In this document: piece by piece, positions 28,694 through 39,366 of the stretch
How the letters are laid out: each line of letters begins with the position of its first letter
Position numbering within the stretch: position 1 is the stretch's first letter
NCBI RefSeq assembly: GCF_010389155.1
Contig: NC_057769.1
Span: 18,166,735 to 18,230,734, forward strand
Reading direction: 5' to 3'
DNA length: 64,000 bases
Source of the DNA: Erigeron canadensis
Taxonomy: Eukaryota > Streptophyta > Magnoliopsida > Asterales > Asteraceae
Notes under the pieces: model-generated
The model's database searches: none
What the model was told of the DNA's origin: nothing
Seen by the model: the letters and a program-made list of their open reading frames with translations, nothing else
Translations under genes and position numbers: made by a program

Positions 28694-30400
28694 AAACTCA
28701 CAAATGAAAAACCTAAAGTAGTACCATATCAAAACTAAACTATGCGCAAGTTCGTCATTCGATAAATCAGATTGCACATAATCATCAGCTATTTCAGTAG
28801 CAGTATTTTGACATGAATATTCAAAAGAATCAGTCAAGGTTTGGGTGGAGGAACCAGTAAATGAAACATAAGCAGTCTGAGTGGAATGATCTACTAAAAG
28901 ACTGAAATCAGTTTGTGTAGAAATATTCACACAGACTTTCTTGATATCAACAACAATTGATTCATTCTTTGAATTCGGATTTTGAGACTTTAGAATATTG
29001 ATAAGGTTTTGTTGAGATTCCACCTTTTGTTGTAAACCTTCCATTTGTTTTTCCAAAATTGTGGATGGAACATACACTTTAGTTGGTTTAGGTAGGAAAC
29101 GACAGATTCTTGGTTTTGAAAATTAGACGCAATCTCTTCTAATTCAAAAATTGATGACTTTTTCATTACGTAAGAAGTGTTGATGGCATCATAATTAACC
29201 AAAATTTATTGTTTTGAATTTTCTCAACTTCATCAGTCTCAAATTCGTCATCCAATGGACGTATGAATTGTTGAACCATACCAAGTCTCAAAAACTTTTC
29301 ATCATACAAGGGTTCGATCTGGTCATTGGCTTTTTGCAGTGGAGTGATATTCTCAAATCCCAACCCAAGAAGAAGTTCTGATTTATCAATTTTTGACTTA
29401 TTGAAATAGGTAGTGAAATCCAAAAGAGGGTTTTGTTCAACTTTGTACAACTTTTCTTGATAGAAAAGTATATTCTTTTATGTTCCTCAATTTGTCTTCC
29501 AAGATTTTCAATCTCAATGCCTTTTAAAAAACAGTTATGATTTAAATCAGAAACTTTTCTTTCAAGTTCAATTGTTTTTGGCGTAGCTTCTCGAAGCTTC
29601 TTATTAAGAATATCAACATCCATTTGTCTTGCATTTACACGAAGCCATTCATTGGTTTTTTGAACATCAAGATCTTGATTGGCCTTTTCAAGATCAAGAA
29701 TGGTCTTTTCTAAATTATGACATTTTTCCAATAACTTAGAGTCAAGAGAAGCATTCATTTCACATTCTTTAACCAACATTTGTTCTTTATAGTTTTGAAA
29801 TTCTTGTTTCATAGCATTATACTCAAAAAGAAGTTTAGAATTTTCTTCAAGAAGTTTTGTGTATTCCCTTTTTGAAAATACAATGCTATTTTTCAATTTC
29901 TTGTTTTTGTTGGCTAAAGAAGTGTAATGATTCGTCAGGTTTGATAAGGCAATTCTACAAGACTCTTTACCCTTAATTGATGAAAAAGTAGAGTTGAGAT
30001 TTACCTCGTCATCGGGATATTCCTCGTCATTGTTGTCAGCCTCAAGCATTTTATCTTTGCTCAACCTTGCCATGAAACATACATTGGCAGACAGATCTTC
30101 ATCTTCATCATCAGTAAGCAAGAGCCACTTGTCATCTTCAGCAATCAAGGCTTGACCGGCTTCAACTTGCTTTGTCAGAAGCATCTTCTGCTTGTAGTAT
30201 GCATAATCCTTTTTGCGAGGCAGTTTGCAATCCACAGCAAAATGACCAGGAATTCCACAGTTGTAACACTTTTTGTCAGATGTCTTTTTTTTCCATGATT
30301 TGTTTCTCATTTTCTGCTTTCTTGTCTCTTTTCTTGGATCCAGTTGTTTCACCTTGTTCAAAACTCTTGTGATGATATTGTTCCTTCTTTGGAAATGCAC
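28694..30400 (-). pseudogene. S-2 gag fragment with zinc knuckle
   Basis: The minus-strand ORF from 30400 has a CCHC knuckle, CYNCGIPGHFAVDC (CX2CX4HX4C), about residue 44, then an acidic segment (LLTDDEDEDLSANVCFMARL) and a long coiled coil (KLLEENSKLLFEYNAMKQEF). After a frameshift near 29460, 29450-29166 and 29077-28688 continue (LLGLGFENITPLQ; PSTILEKQMEGLQQKVESQQ). It is cut on the left by NA-2 (28693) and on the right by the Athila-1 LTR remnant (30401). Better preserved than the S-1 copy. Confidence 0.8.
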
Positions 30401-30626
30401 TTACTGACTTTCTTCACTAACTTTGCAACGTGATAATGCGGTCACAAAACCCCCTTTTTAATCTGAATCACTTTACTGTGACAATTGCTTATTAAGTCCT
30501 TGTGTTCGACCTCGGTTTACCAAGTCAACTATATTGCATACGAACGAGTTCACTGCCCGCAAGTGTGTAGTAGTCAGTAGCTAGGTATTTCGTGTTCATA
30601 AATTTAAGACTAGAAAATACACATCA
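30401..30626 (+). mobile_element. 5' LTR of Athila-1, 5'-truncated
   Basis: 226 bp ending AAATACACATCA, matching the last part of the 3' LTR (42874-43097) with three substitutions that I count by eye (30430 T/C, A/G in the GAACGRGTTC word, T/C in TAGYCAGTAG). The first roughly 1.27 kb of the LTR is missing; S-2 gag sequence abuts directly. Confidence 0.85.
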
Positions 30627-30632
30627 AGTTTT

Positions 30633-30650
30633 TGGCGCCGCTGCCGGGGA
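30633..30650 (+). other. Primer-binding site (tRNA-Asp type)
   Basis: TGGCGCCGCTGCCGGGGA, one mismatch from the complement of plant tRNA-Asp, the usual Athila/Tat primer. Confidence 0.85.
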
Positions 30651-30816
30651 CTTGAATTAAGTAATTGTTAGTTTTGTGATTCGATCCTCCCTTGCATTCA
30701 ATTGTGAGGAAGTTAATTGTTTTTCATAGTTAGATTTTATTTTTGTTTCAGTTTTATTTTGTTAGTTTCTGGTGCAGTTAACGTTTTTTTGTGGTGTTTG
30801 TGCAGGTGCTTTGTAG

Positions 30817-31266
30817 TTGATGAACACAAGAACCTCTGGTAGACCTTTGCTTAGTCCTCAAGCTAACCCAGGGAAAGCCAGACGACGCTTAATCAGATCA
30901 AACAACACGGAGCCTTCAAACACCGAAAACCGCGACCACCCGGACGTAGATTTGGATAAATATTACTCAAAGGAAGGTTCAATGTCCGGGGTGCACTTAA
31001 GTCCTAAATTCTCCGAAGGTAGTAGTTTGTTCAAAACTGGTGATAGTTCAGGGGAAGAAGATAATCGGGATAAGACTGATCAACAGGATTTAACCGAGAT
31101 TCCTAGAGAAAATCCTCAACCAATCAACCAGTCAGAGCCAGGAGAATGGGTGATAGAGAGCCGGAAAACCCCAATAACCGTCTTTACGGTGACCGTAGGA
31201 GAAATATCCCTACTAATAGGGCACTCCTATTCGCCTTCCAACCACCGGAGTAAACTTTTCTCTTAA
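30817..31266 (+). pseudogene. Athila-1 gag N-terminus
   Basis: ATG at 30817 within TTGATGAACACAAG; MNTRTSGRPLLSPQ, a basic Ser/Pro-rich start followed by an acidic segment. The frame is lost near 31170; conserved gag codons (LKSVEEEKFDG) continue in the frame that is open from 31277. Upstream 30651-30816 is the leader without other features. Confidence 0.6.
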
Positions 31267-31276
31267 AGGAAGTCAT

Positions 31277-34200
31277 TTGAAAAGTGTGGAGGAGGAGAAG
31301 TTCGATGGGGTAACTAATAATGATCCATATGGGCATTTGGAAAGGTTCGAGAAGATTTGTAGGTTTTATCACTATGGTGCGAACCAAGATGATAATGTGA
31401 AGCTTGAGCTTTTTCCACTCACTTTATGTGGAGGAGCTAAGGCATGGTTAAAGGAGCAGCCAAATGATCTGTACACAACTTGGGATGAGCTTCGTGTTGG
31501 TTTCATTGATGAGTTCTACTCTATAAGGACTCAAAGACAGTTGGAGAATAAGATCTGATCATTCACTCAAGATCCGGGGGAAAATGTAGTAGATGCCTGG
31601 AAGCAATATAAGGAGATGATCAGGAATTGCCCAGGAAACAATCTGAACACGGAAGCAGTGGTTGAGATCTTCTACGATGGGTTGCTAAAGAGAACTAGAA
31701 GGGAATTAGCCGGGGCATTTGGAGGTAGTTTGAATAATGTTACCCCGGCTGAAGGATACAAAATCTTGGATGATATGGCCAAGGAATTCTCTGATCGCGA
31801 TGAAGTTGTAAGCAAGAGAACGAGTGGAAAGACTGTAGCGAAGTTGGAGAGTAGTGAAGAGTCAAGCTTGGTTGCTGAAGTCAAAGCCCTCACAAAGCAG
31901 ATGAACGAGAGGTTTGACAACGAAGATGTGAGATTCAAAAGCATTGAAAGGGATTTTAAGGTGATTGCTGATGGATGTGACTACTGTGGGGACATGCATT
32001 ATTCAGAAGATTGTCCGGATAAGCCAGCTCAGGAAGTTAACTATGTCCAGAATCAGCAAGGGAACTTCAGTCAGGGTACCGGTTATCAAAATCGGTCATC
32101 AGGTACTTCTTATCCTTCGTCTAATTTTAATGCTAACAATTCTGGTTTTAGTGGAAGCAGGTTTAGCAGGTTCAACAGTCAGCAAAATGCGAATTCGGAA
32201 TTGAGAGACATCATGAAGGATTTGGTAGGCGCTCAGAAAGCTACCAGTGAGAAGATGGCCTCTCAATGGGATGCTATGACTACTAGGTTGGATGGATTGG
32301 CAAATAAGCTTGAGCAAAGTTCGAAGAGTACTCAAGCAACGTTTCAGGATATCGAGGCTAAGCTTGAAAGGCTAGGAACATCAAGTAGGCAGCCCGGTAC
32401 ATTACCGAGCAATACCCAGCAGAATCCTAAGCCTCAGCAGAATAGCCAAGGATCAGGAGTCAAGTATAGCCACCCGAACGCTCGAAACGAGCAAGTCAAC
32501 GCAATCACAACAAGAGCAGGTAACATTTACAATTCTGCAAACCCATGGCCTAATGATGTTACTCCTTTTGTGCAGGTTGATGCCGATGGAACTGTTGATG
32601 ATGAGGTTGAGATAGAATCGGAACCCGCCGTGAAGACACCGGCCGTTCCCTCCAAGATTGCTGAGAAGACTCCTGTTGAGAAACCACCAGTTAAACCGTA
32701 TCAACCAAAGATACCTTTTCCTCAACGATTGAGGAAAGCGAAGATAAAGGAAAATTTTAAAAAATTTGTTGATTTAATTCAAAATGTTAACATAACTGTC
32801 TCTTTAGTTGATCTTCTTGCAGGTATGCCGAATTACGCAAAGTTTCTCAAAGATCTTGTTTCGGACAGGAAGAAGTTAGAAGAGGCACAGACAACTGTAC
32901 TGAGTGCCGAGGTGTCAGCTATCATCAAGAATGAGATTCCTCCTAAGCTAGAAGACCCAGGGAGTTTTCTTATCTCTTGTGCTTTTGGTGCTGTCTTGGA
33001 TAAGGCATTAGCCGATTTAGGGGCTAGCATAAATCTAATGCCTTATTCTGTGTACAAAAGATTGTCTTTAGGTGATTTGATGCCTACCCGCATGAGCATT
33101 AGGCTCGTGGATCGTTCATTCCAATATCCCATGGGGATAGCGGAAAATTTGCAAATTAGGGTAGGTCATATGATATTCCCGGTAGATTTTGTTGTTCTAG
33201 AAATGGAGGCGGATATTAATGTCCCTCTAATTCTTGGCCGACCGTTCCTCATGACCGCGGATGCTATCATCCGTGTTAAAGCTAAGGAGATTTCCTTAGG
33301 GGTTGGCGATGACCGGGTTGTTTTTAATATTGATAGGGCTCTTAAGCATCCTTACTCATGCGATGAATCTTGTTTCAGGATCGATGTAGTCGAGAAGGAA
33401 GATGTTTTGGAAAAGGAGCTCATGGATTTTCTGGATATGGAGGGAGATGAAGCATTTCTAGCTTGTAGTGAAGAAGAACAAGAAATGGTTGGTGAAATGG
33501 TGCAGGAGATCATGGCGTCAAGTGTTGATGAAACGCCACCGGAAGATGACACTTTTGAAGAGATCACCGGTAATGATAGAAGACGAGTGCTAACTTCGGT
33601 GGAGAATCCTCCTACCGATTTGGAACTCAAACCACTTCCGAACCATCTAGAGTATGCTTATCTCGAAGGTACGTCTTTCTTGCCCGTTGTCATTTCCTCC
33701 TCACTTTTGGAGGATGAAAAGTGTAGACTTATGACCGTCCTGAAGGCCCATAAAAAGGCCTTTGCATGGAAAATTTCCGATATCCCGGGTATAAGTCCAG
33801 AATTTTGTAAGCACACCATAAATTTTATTGATGATTTTAAACCGGTTGTGCAAAGGCAACGTAGATTGAACCCGAACATGAAAGATGTGGTAAAAAAAGA
33901 GATAATTAAATTACTTGATGCGGGAATCATATTCCCCATTTCGGATAGTTCATGGGTAAGTCCGGTGCATTGTGTGCCCAAAAAGGGTGGGATGACCGTA
34001 GTTTTGAATGAAAAGAACGAATTGATTCCTACTAGAACTGTCACGGGGTGGAGGGTATGTATTGATTATCGGAAATTGAATGATGCAACCCGCAAAGATC
34101 ACTTTCCTTTACCCTTTATTGATCAAATGCTCGAACGGTTAGCCGGAAACGAGTATTTTTTCTTTTTGGATGGGTTCTCCGGGTACTTCCAAATACCCAT

Positions 34201-35383
34201 TGACCCCAAGGACCAAGAAAAGACTACCTTTACTTGTCCCTATGGCACTTATGCTTATAGGAGGATGCCATTTGGTCTTTGCAATGCTCCCGGAACTTTT
34301 CAAAGATGTATGATTGCCATTTTTCAAGACATGATCGAAACCTCCATGGAAGTTTTCATGGATGATTTTTCTGTTTTTGGTAGTTCGTTTGAGAGTTGTC
34401 TAGAAAGTCTTGACAAAATGCTTGAAAGATGTGAAAAGGCACATTTGGTACTAAATTGGGAGAAATGCCATTTTATGGTAAAGGAAGGGATTGTGTTGGG
34501 ACACAAAGTTTCTAAAGCAGGTCTAGAGGTTGATAAAGCAAAAATTGATGTTATCGCTAAGTTACCTCCACCTACTAATGTCAAGTCAATTAGAAGCTTT
34601 TTGGGTCATGCCGGATTTTATCGTAGGTTCATAAAAGATTTCTCAAAAATCACCCGGCCAATGACCAAGTTGTTGGAAAAAGATGTCCCTTTTGTGTTTG
34701 ATGATGATTGTCTTAACGCATTTAACTTGTTAAAGAAAGAGTTGATTAATGCACCAATTATGATTTCACCCGATTGGTCATTACCTTTTGAGTTAATGTG
34801 TGATGCTAGTGATTTTGCCTTAGGGGCCGTTTTAGGCCAAAGGGAGGATAAACATTTCCGTCCCATTTCTTATGCTAGCAAGACTTTGAATCCGGCCCAA
34901 CAAAATTACACCGTGACCGAGAAAGAATTGTTGGCCGTTGTGTATGCTTTTGACAAATTTCGTCCCTACTTGGTTTTGAATAAGACCATTGTTTACACCG
35001 ACCATTCCGCATTGAGGTACTTGTTTTCCAAACAAGATGCCAAACCCCGTCTCATTCGTTGGGTTTTGCTTTTGCAAGAATTCGACATTGAGATCAAGGA
35101 TAAAAAGGGGGCGGAAAATGTGGCGGCTGACCATTTGAGTAGGCTCGAAAACCCTCGCCTTGAGGAGTTGCAAGAGCATGAGATTAATGATTATTTTCCT
35201 GATGATGATTTGATGCAGGTGCAAGGAGAAGAAGAACCATGGTTTGCATACATTGCTAATTATCTTTGTGCTAACATTCTTCCCGAAGAAATGACATCTC
35301 AACAAAAGAAGAAATTCTTTTTGAGATTAAGCATTATTTTTGGGAGGAACCGTATTTGTTTAGAATGTGTGCAGATGGGATGA
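31277..35383 (+). pseudogene. Athila-1 gag-pol: gag, protease, RT, RNase H
   Basis: One frame with a single TGA at 31556-31558. Gag: HLERFEKICRFYHYG, WDELRVGFIDEFY; a CCHC-like knuckle CDYCGDMHYSEDC about residue 121 after codon 31616. Protease: ADLGASINLMPYSVYKRL near residue 464 (DLGAS). RT: YRKLNDATRKDHFPLPF near residue 817 and FMDDFSVFG near residue 914. RNase H: CDASDFALGAVLGQ near residue 1061, with TDHSALRYLF and the C-terminal [10 protein letters not shown]. The frame breaks near 35330-35360 before integrase. FMDD in place of YxDD is normal for Athila. The TGA and shift may be recent, as the rest is intact. Confidence 0.9.
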
Positions 35384-36150
35384 TCAGGAGATGTGTTGCC
35401 GGTGCTGAAACCCGTGTGATTTTGGATGCATGCCACCATGGTCCTACCGGTGGTCATTACGGGCCATCTGTGACGGGTAAGAAGGTATATGATGCAGGGT
35501 TCTATTGGCCCACCATTTTCAGGGAAGCAAAAACGCTGGTGGAAGTTTGCGATGCATGTCAACGTCAAGGTAATATCACTAAGAAAGACGAAATGCCTCA
35601 ACAAATGATACAGGTATGTGAGGTTTTTGATGTATGGGGGATTGACTTTATGGGTCCTTTTCCTCCGTCACATAAGTTTCTTTATATCTTGGTAGCCGTT
35701 GATTATGTGTCCAAGTGGGCCGAAGCTAAAGCCCTACCGACTAATGATGCTAAAGTTGTAATTGAATTCTTGAAAAAGTTGTTTAGTTGTTTTGGTGTAC
35801 CAAAGGCCTTAATTAGTGATCGCGGGTCCCATTTCGCGAATCACCAGCTTGCTAAGGTTTTAAAGAGGTATGGGGTCACCCATAGGTTCTCCACCTCTTA
35901 TCACCCTCAAACAAGCGGCCAAGTGGAAAACACGAATAGGGCTTTGAAAAGGATCCTTGAAAAGACCGTGCAAGATAACCCAAAAATTTGGGCCAAGAGG
36001 CTTGATGATGCCTTGTGGGCGTTTCGAACCGCCTACAAGACTCCAATTGGTACTACCCCTTATAAGCTTCTTTATGGAAAAACTTGTCATCTCCCAATTG
36101 AGATTGAACACAAACCTATTGGGCTTTGCAAAATTGTAATATGGATCTAA
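35356..36150 (+). pseudogene. Athila-1 integrase
   Basis: HHCC zinc domain ([15 protein letters not shown] ... [10 protein letters not shown]), then the catalytic core with D in [12 protein letters not shown] in LISDRGSHF and E in [13 protein letters not shown] frameshift at about 36120-36130, probably a one-base loss in the GGGCTTTGCA stretch, moves the conserved NCNMDL motif to the next frame. Confidence 0.9.
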
Positions 36151-36521
36151 TCTTGGCTGGTGAGAAAAGGTTTTTGCAGTTGCACGAGTTGGATGAAATG
36201 AGGTTGCAAGCTTATGACAACTCCATGTTATACAAGGAGCGTACAAAAGCTTGGCATGATAAGAAGATCAGGAGGAAGGAATTTAAAGCCGGTGACAAGG
36301 TACTTTTGTTTCAATCAAAGTACAAAATCAAAGCACCGAAGCTCAAGTCGAGATGGATTGGACCGTATGTGGTGAAAAGAAGTTATTCGTCTGGATATGT
36401 GGAGTTGTATGGCAATGATGAGAGCTTCATTGTAAATGGACAACGCTTGAAGCATTATCATGAAGAAGATGAAGAAAATGCGGAGGTGTTCGAAATTGGC
36501 TTTTATGCCATCAACAAGTGA
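36126..36521 (+). pseudogene. Athila-1 integrase C-terminal domain
   Basis: [20 protein letters not shown] ... KAWHDKKI...FKAGDKVLLFQSKYK ... SRWIGPYVVKR, the GPY/F-type C-terminal region of Gypsy integrases (GPYVV), ending FEIGFYAINK. It is in a different frame from the core because of the shift at about 36125. Confidence 0.85.
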
Positions 36522-36890
36522 AAGTAAAAGGTGATCGAGTCAAGCTAAGGACTCGTTAATAAATTAAGCGCTTCTCGGGAGGCAACCCGAGTTTGTTTCA
36601 TTTTATGTTTCATTTTTATCTTGTCATTTTCTTTTCCTAAAATCGAAAAAATCCATAAAAATGTAAAAGTTTTAAAAAGCCAAAAAGATTTTGTTTATTT
36701 CCTTTAGTTTAAATCATTTTTCAGTTTTTTAATGTTTTTTGTATCAAGAATTGCAGGTCCGTAGGTCATCGTGGGCGTCGAGGTAAGTCAGGTGCAAAAG
36801 GTAAGTAGAAGTGCCGTTAGTAAGCTGTCACTTCAGGTCCTGTCGTCCGTTAAGTGTCACAAGTTCGTTAGATTTTGACTTTGCTGGACG
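36522..36890 (+). other. Athila-1 pol-env spacer, first part
   Basis: No gene. Begins with the pol stop and the GCGCTTCTCGGGAGGCAACC motif (also present, reverse-complemented, after Athila-2 pol at about 47053-47075), then AT-rich sequence. Confidence 0.6.
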
Positions 36891-37078
36891 CGTGTAACGC
36901 CCGTTACCCCTCTAACGGCCGTTAGAGGGGGATTTTGTTTTCCTGCTGTAACGGCCAGTTAGGGCCCTAACGCCCGTTAGCCTTCTTTTGTTTTGTAACG
37001 CCCGTTACTCCTATAACGGCCGTTAGTCTTTACGTTGTTTTGTAACGCCCGTTAGGCCAGTAACGGCCGTTACACGCG
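36891..37078 (+). repeat. TAACGGCCGTTA palindrome array (pre-env)
   Basis: Four paired units, each TAACGCCCGTTA or TAACGGCCAGTTA followed after 4-6 nt by a second TAACGGCCGTTA-type palindrome, at roughly 36895-36925, 36948-36979, 36995-37026 and 37041-37073. The array ends TTACACGCG. A related array with the same ending lies in the 3' LTR (41829-42016). Spacing of units is about 45-55 nt. Confidence 0.88.
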
Positions 37079-37851
37079 AAAAGTCTGGATAGATTAGGTC
37101 GATTATTGTCAGGAAAATCTCAAAAATCCAATCTCAAACACATCCACACACACACGACAGCTGGAAAAAAAAAAGGGGGAGGGGTTCATTTGCTTCAATT
37201 TTTTTTGTTTCTTCTTTTTCTCACATTAATCTCCAAATTCCTTGTTCAATCATCAAATTCTTCAGGTATAACTCTTCAATCTTTTCTTTTAATTTTCGTT
37301 TTTTTTTTATTACTTTTGAAGAAACTCATTGTTCTTGGAGATATTGTGTATGTGGTGTTGAAGTTTAGTGGGTATGGTTATTTTATCAAAGATATATCTA
37401 GTAGCCATAGTCACTGATTTGGTGATTTAGATTATTGTTGAGGTTATTGTTTATCTTCCCCATTATTTAGTTTAAGTGTGGGGGGGAAGATTAAAGTTTG
37501 TTGAACTAAGAATCATAGATAATGTTTGTTACTAATCGCTTAAATTGATCTTGTCGTAATTAGAGTTTAATTTTTCTTTAATTAGGGGATGAATTCTAAT
37601 GTGGTAATTTCTGTGATTATTTAACAAATATGAGTTTTGAGAATTGGAATGGATAATAATGGTGGAATTATTTGTATGAAAAATCACTTGAATTGATTTT
37701 GTCTGAATTAAGGTTTTTGTTCTATCATTTAGAGAAAGATTTTAATTAGATGATTTCTGTGATTTAATTCTTTGGTTTAAGTTTTTTTTTGTAGACTTGG
37801 AGTCATTACATCGTTTCGTAGCCTTATATATGTGTATGCTTGATTTTGTAG
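37079..37851 (+). other. Athila-1 spacer before the env-like ORF
   Basis: No gene. Contains an internal polypurine tract at 37469-37487 and AT-rich sequence; a small ORF at 37106-37417 has no family features. Confidence 0.55.
37469..37487 (+). other. Internal polypurine tract 1 of Athila-1
   Basis: TTTAAGTGTGGGGGGGAAG, the same motif as the true 3' tract (41588-41603). Confidence 0.7.
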
Positions 37852-39366
37852 ATGGCTACCAAGAGACAGCGTGACATGCAAAGGGCTGCCGCTTCAGCTG
37901 AAGCTTCCGCCTCAAGAGCTAGACAACCTGTAGCTCGAGCACCCGTCATCCGTACTCCCGAGGAGGTACCCGCAAAGTACCAACCTAAGATAACTCTAGA
38001 TGTTGTGAGGCGTAAGCCTATTATTGCTAATCGCAGGTTAGATTTCGATAACTTGGGGGAGTTAGGGGTAAATGTTGAGGAGTTGAACGGATTGTTGACA
38101 CCCCCTTGGAGGGCCTTGTTCTCCATTAACACCAACATCTGGAGACACTTGTGCAATGAATTCTTTAGTTCGTTTAGGTTGAATACGGACGAGGGAAGTT
38201 GTAAGAAAACAGTTATGACATTCCACCTAGGAGGTCAAATTCATTGTATGTCCTACCAAGAGTTCGGGGTCCATTTAGGGTTTTATAGTGAGGATGATGT
38301 TCAGAGGGTGTCTTTTACAAAGGGGATTGTTCAATGGCCCGCATCCATGACTGCAGCTAGGTTTTGGGAGGAGGAGAATTTGAGTGACCAAGAATTCCAC
38401 TATAATGTCAAACAATCTGCTGTTCGGAACCCGGTTTACAAGCTACTTTTAAGAATGATAGCCGAGACCATCTCCAATAGGCATAGTAGTTCAAATAATG
38501 CTACTAGCACTGATTTATTTTTCTTGTATTGCATGGTTCGGAAGGTCTCTTGCAATCTAGCTAGGGCTGTGGCTTTATATTTGTATGAAAAAGGGCATGG
38601 TAAAGCCAAGGGTCATGTAGCCGGTGGTTTCTTTGTTTGTCATTTGGCAAGGAGGATGGGTTTGGTCCAGACGGATCAATTTGGTCTTTTACCGGGTTTT
38701 CAAGCGTATTGTCGCAGTGGGGTACTTGATAGGGCGACAATGATTAGAATGGGTATGGTTAGCCAGAATGAGGACTCGGAGGATGAAGGAGCCGATATGG
38801 ACGCTGAGGATGATGAGGATGAGATGGATGAGGAGCCGGATGCTGGTGTTGGTGCTTCTGCACCAACTAGAGGTGCCACCTCTAGCTCACATTCTTTTGA
38901 TTTTTCAGGTTTAGGGCAGCGTGTGGACGAGATCTTTCATGGGCTCACTGGGATTCACGAGCGATTGGACCGCCAAGATGATTGGTCGCGTTTTGTCGGT
39001 AGTCAGGTTAACTGAATGGCGTATCAGCAGGAGTACTTCCAACCTTACATGCAGAGTTGGATTGCTTCAGGGTCTCCTCCACAGGTTCCTTCTGTACCAT
39101 CACAGGTACCTCCCCAACAGTTTCCCCCTCAGCAGCCATTTATGCCACCGTCGATTTATCCCATCAGCCAGAACGCTTTTGATCACTACTATCCCCAGTA
39201 CGGTCAAGCAGCCCCATCGGATGCCGGTACCAGTAGTTCTCAACCGCCTACCTACAGTGGTGATAGGTACTCTGGTAATGCCTTTGATTTCTATGGTATA
39301 TTTGGTGGGCGACGTGATGGTGACGGCGATGGCGCTCCTTCAGCCTTTCCTCCGCCTGAGCTTTGA
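37852..39366 (+). pseudogene. Athila-1 env-like ORF (ATHILA ORF-1 type)
   Basis: ATG at 37852 (MATKRQRDMQRAAASAEASA). The frame runs 388 codons to a TGA at 39013-39015 and then continues in the same frame to 39366. The central part (CNEFFSSFRLN; MTFHLGGQIHCMSYQEFGVHLGFY; NPVYKLLLRMIAETISNR; VSCNLARAVALYLYEKGHG) matches the Athila third-ORF family; function unproven. An acidic stretch (DAEDDEDEMDEEPD) and a coiled region follow; after the TGA comes a Pro/Gln-rich tail (PSVPSQVPPQQFPPQQP). No clear signal peptide or membrane anchor. Confidence 0.8.

Noticed and set aside
34358..34369. FMDD in place of YxDD as evidence of dead RT
   Set aside because: FMDD is the usual form in Athila elements and occurs in both copies here.
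37106..37417. 103-codon hydrophobic ORF in the Athila-1 spacer
   Set aside because: Hydrophobicity comes from T-rich DNA; no conserved motif and poor context.
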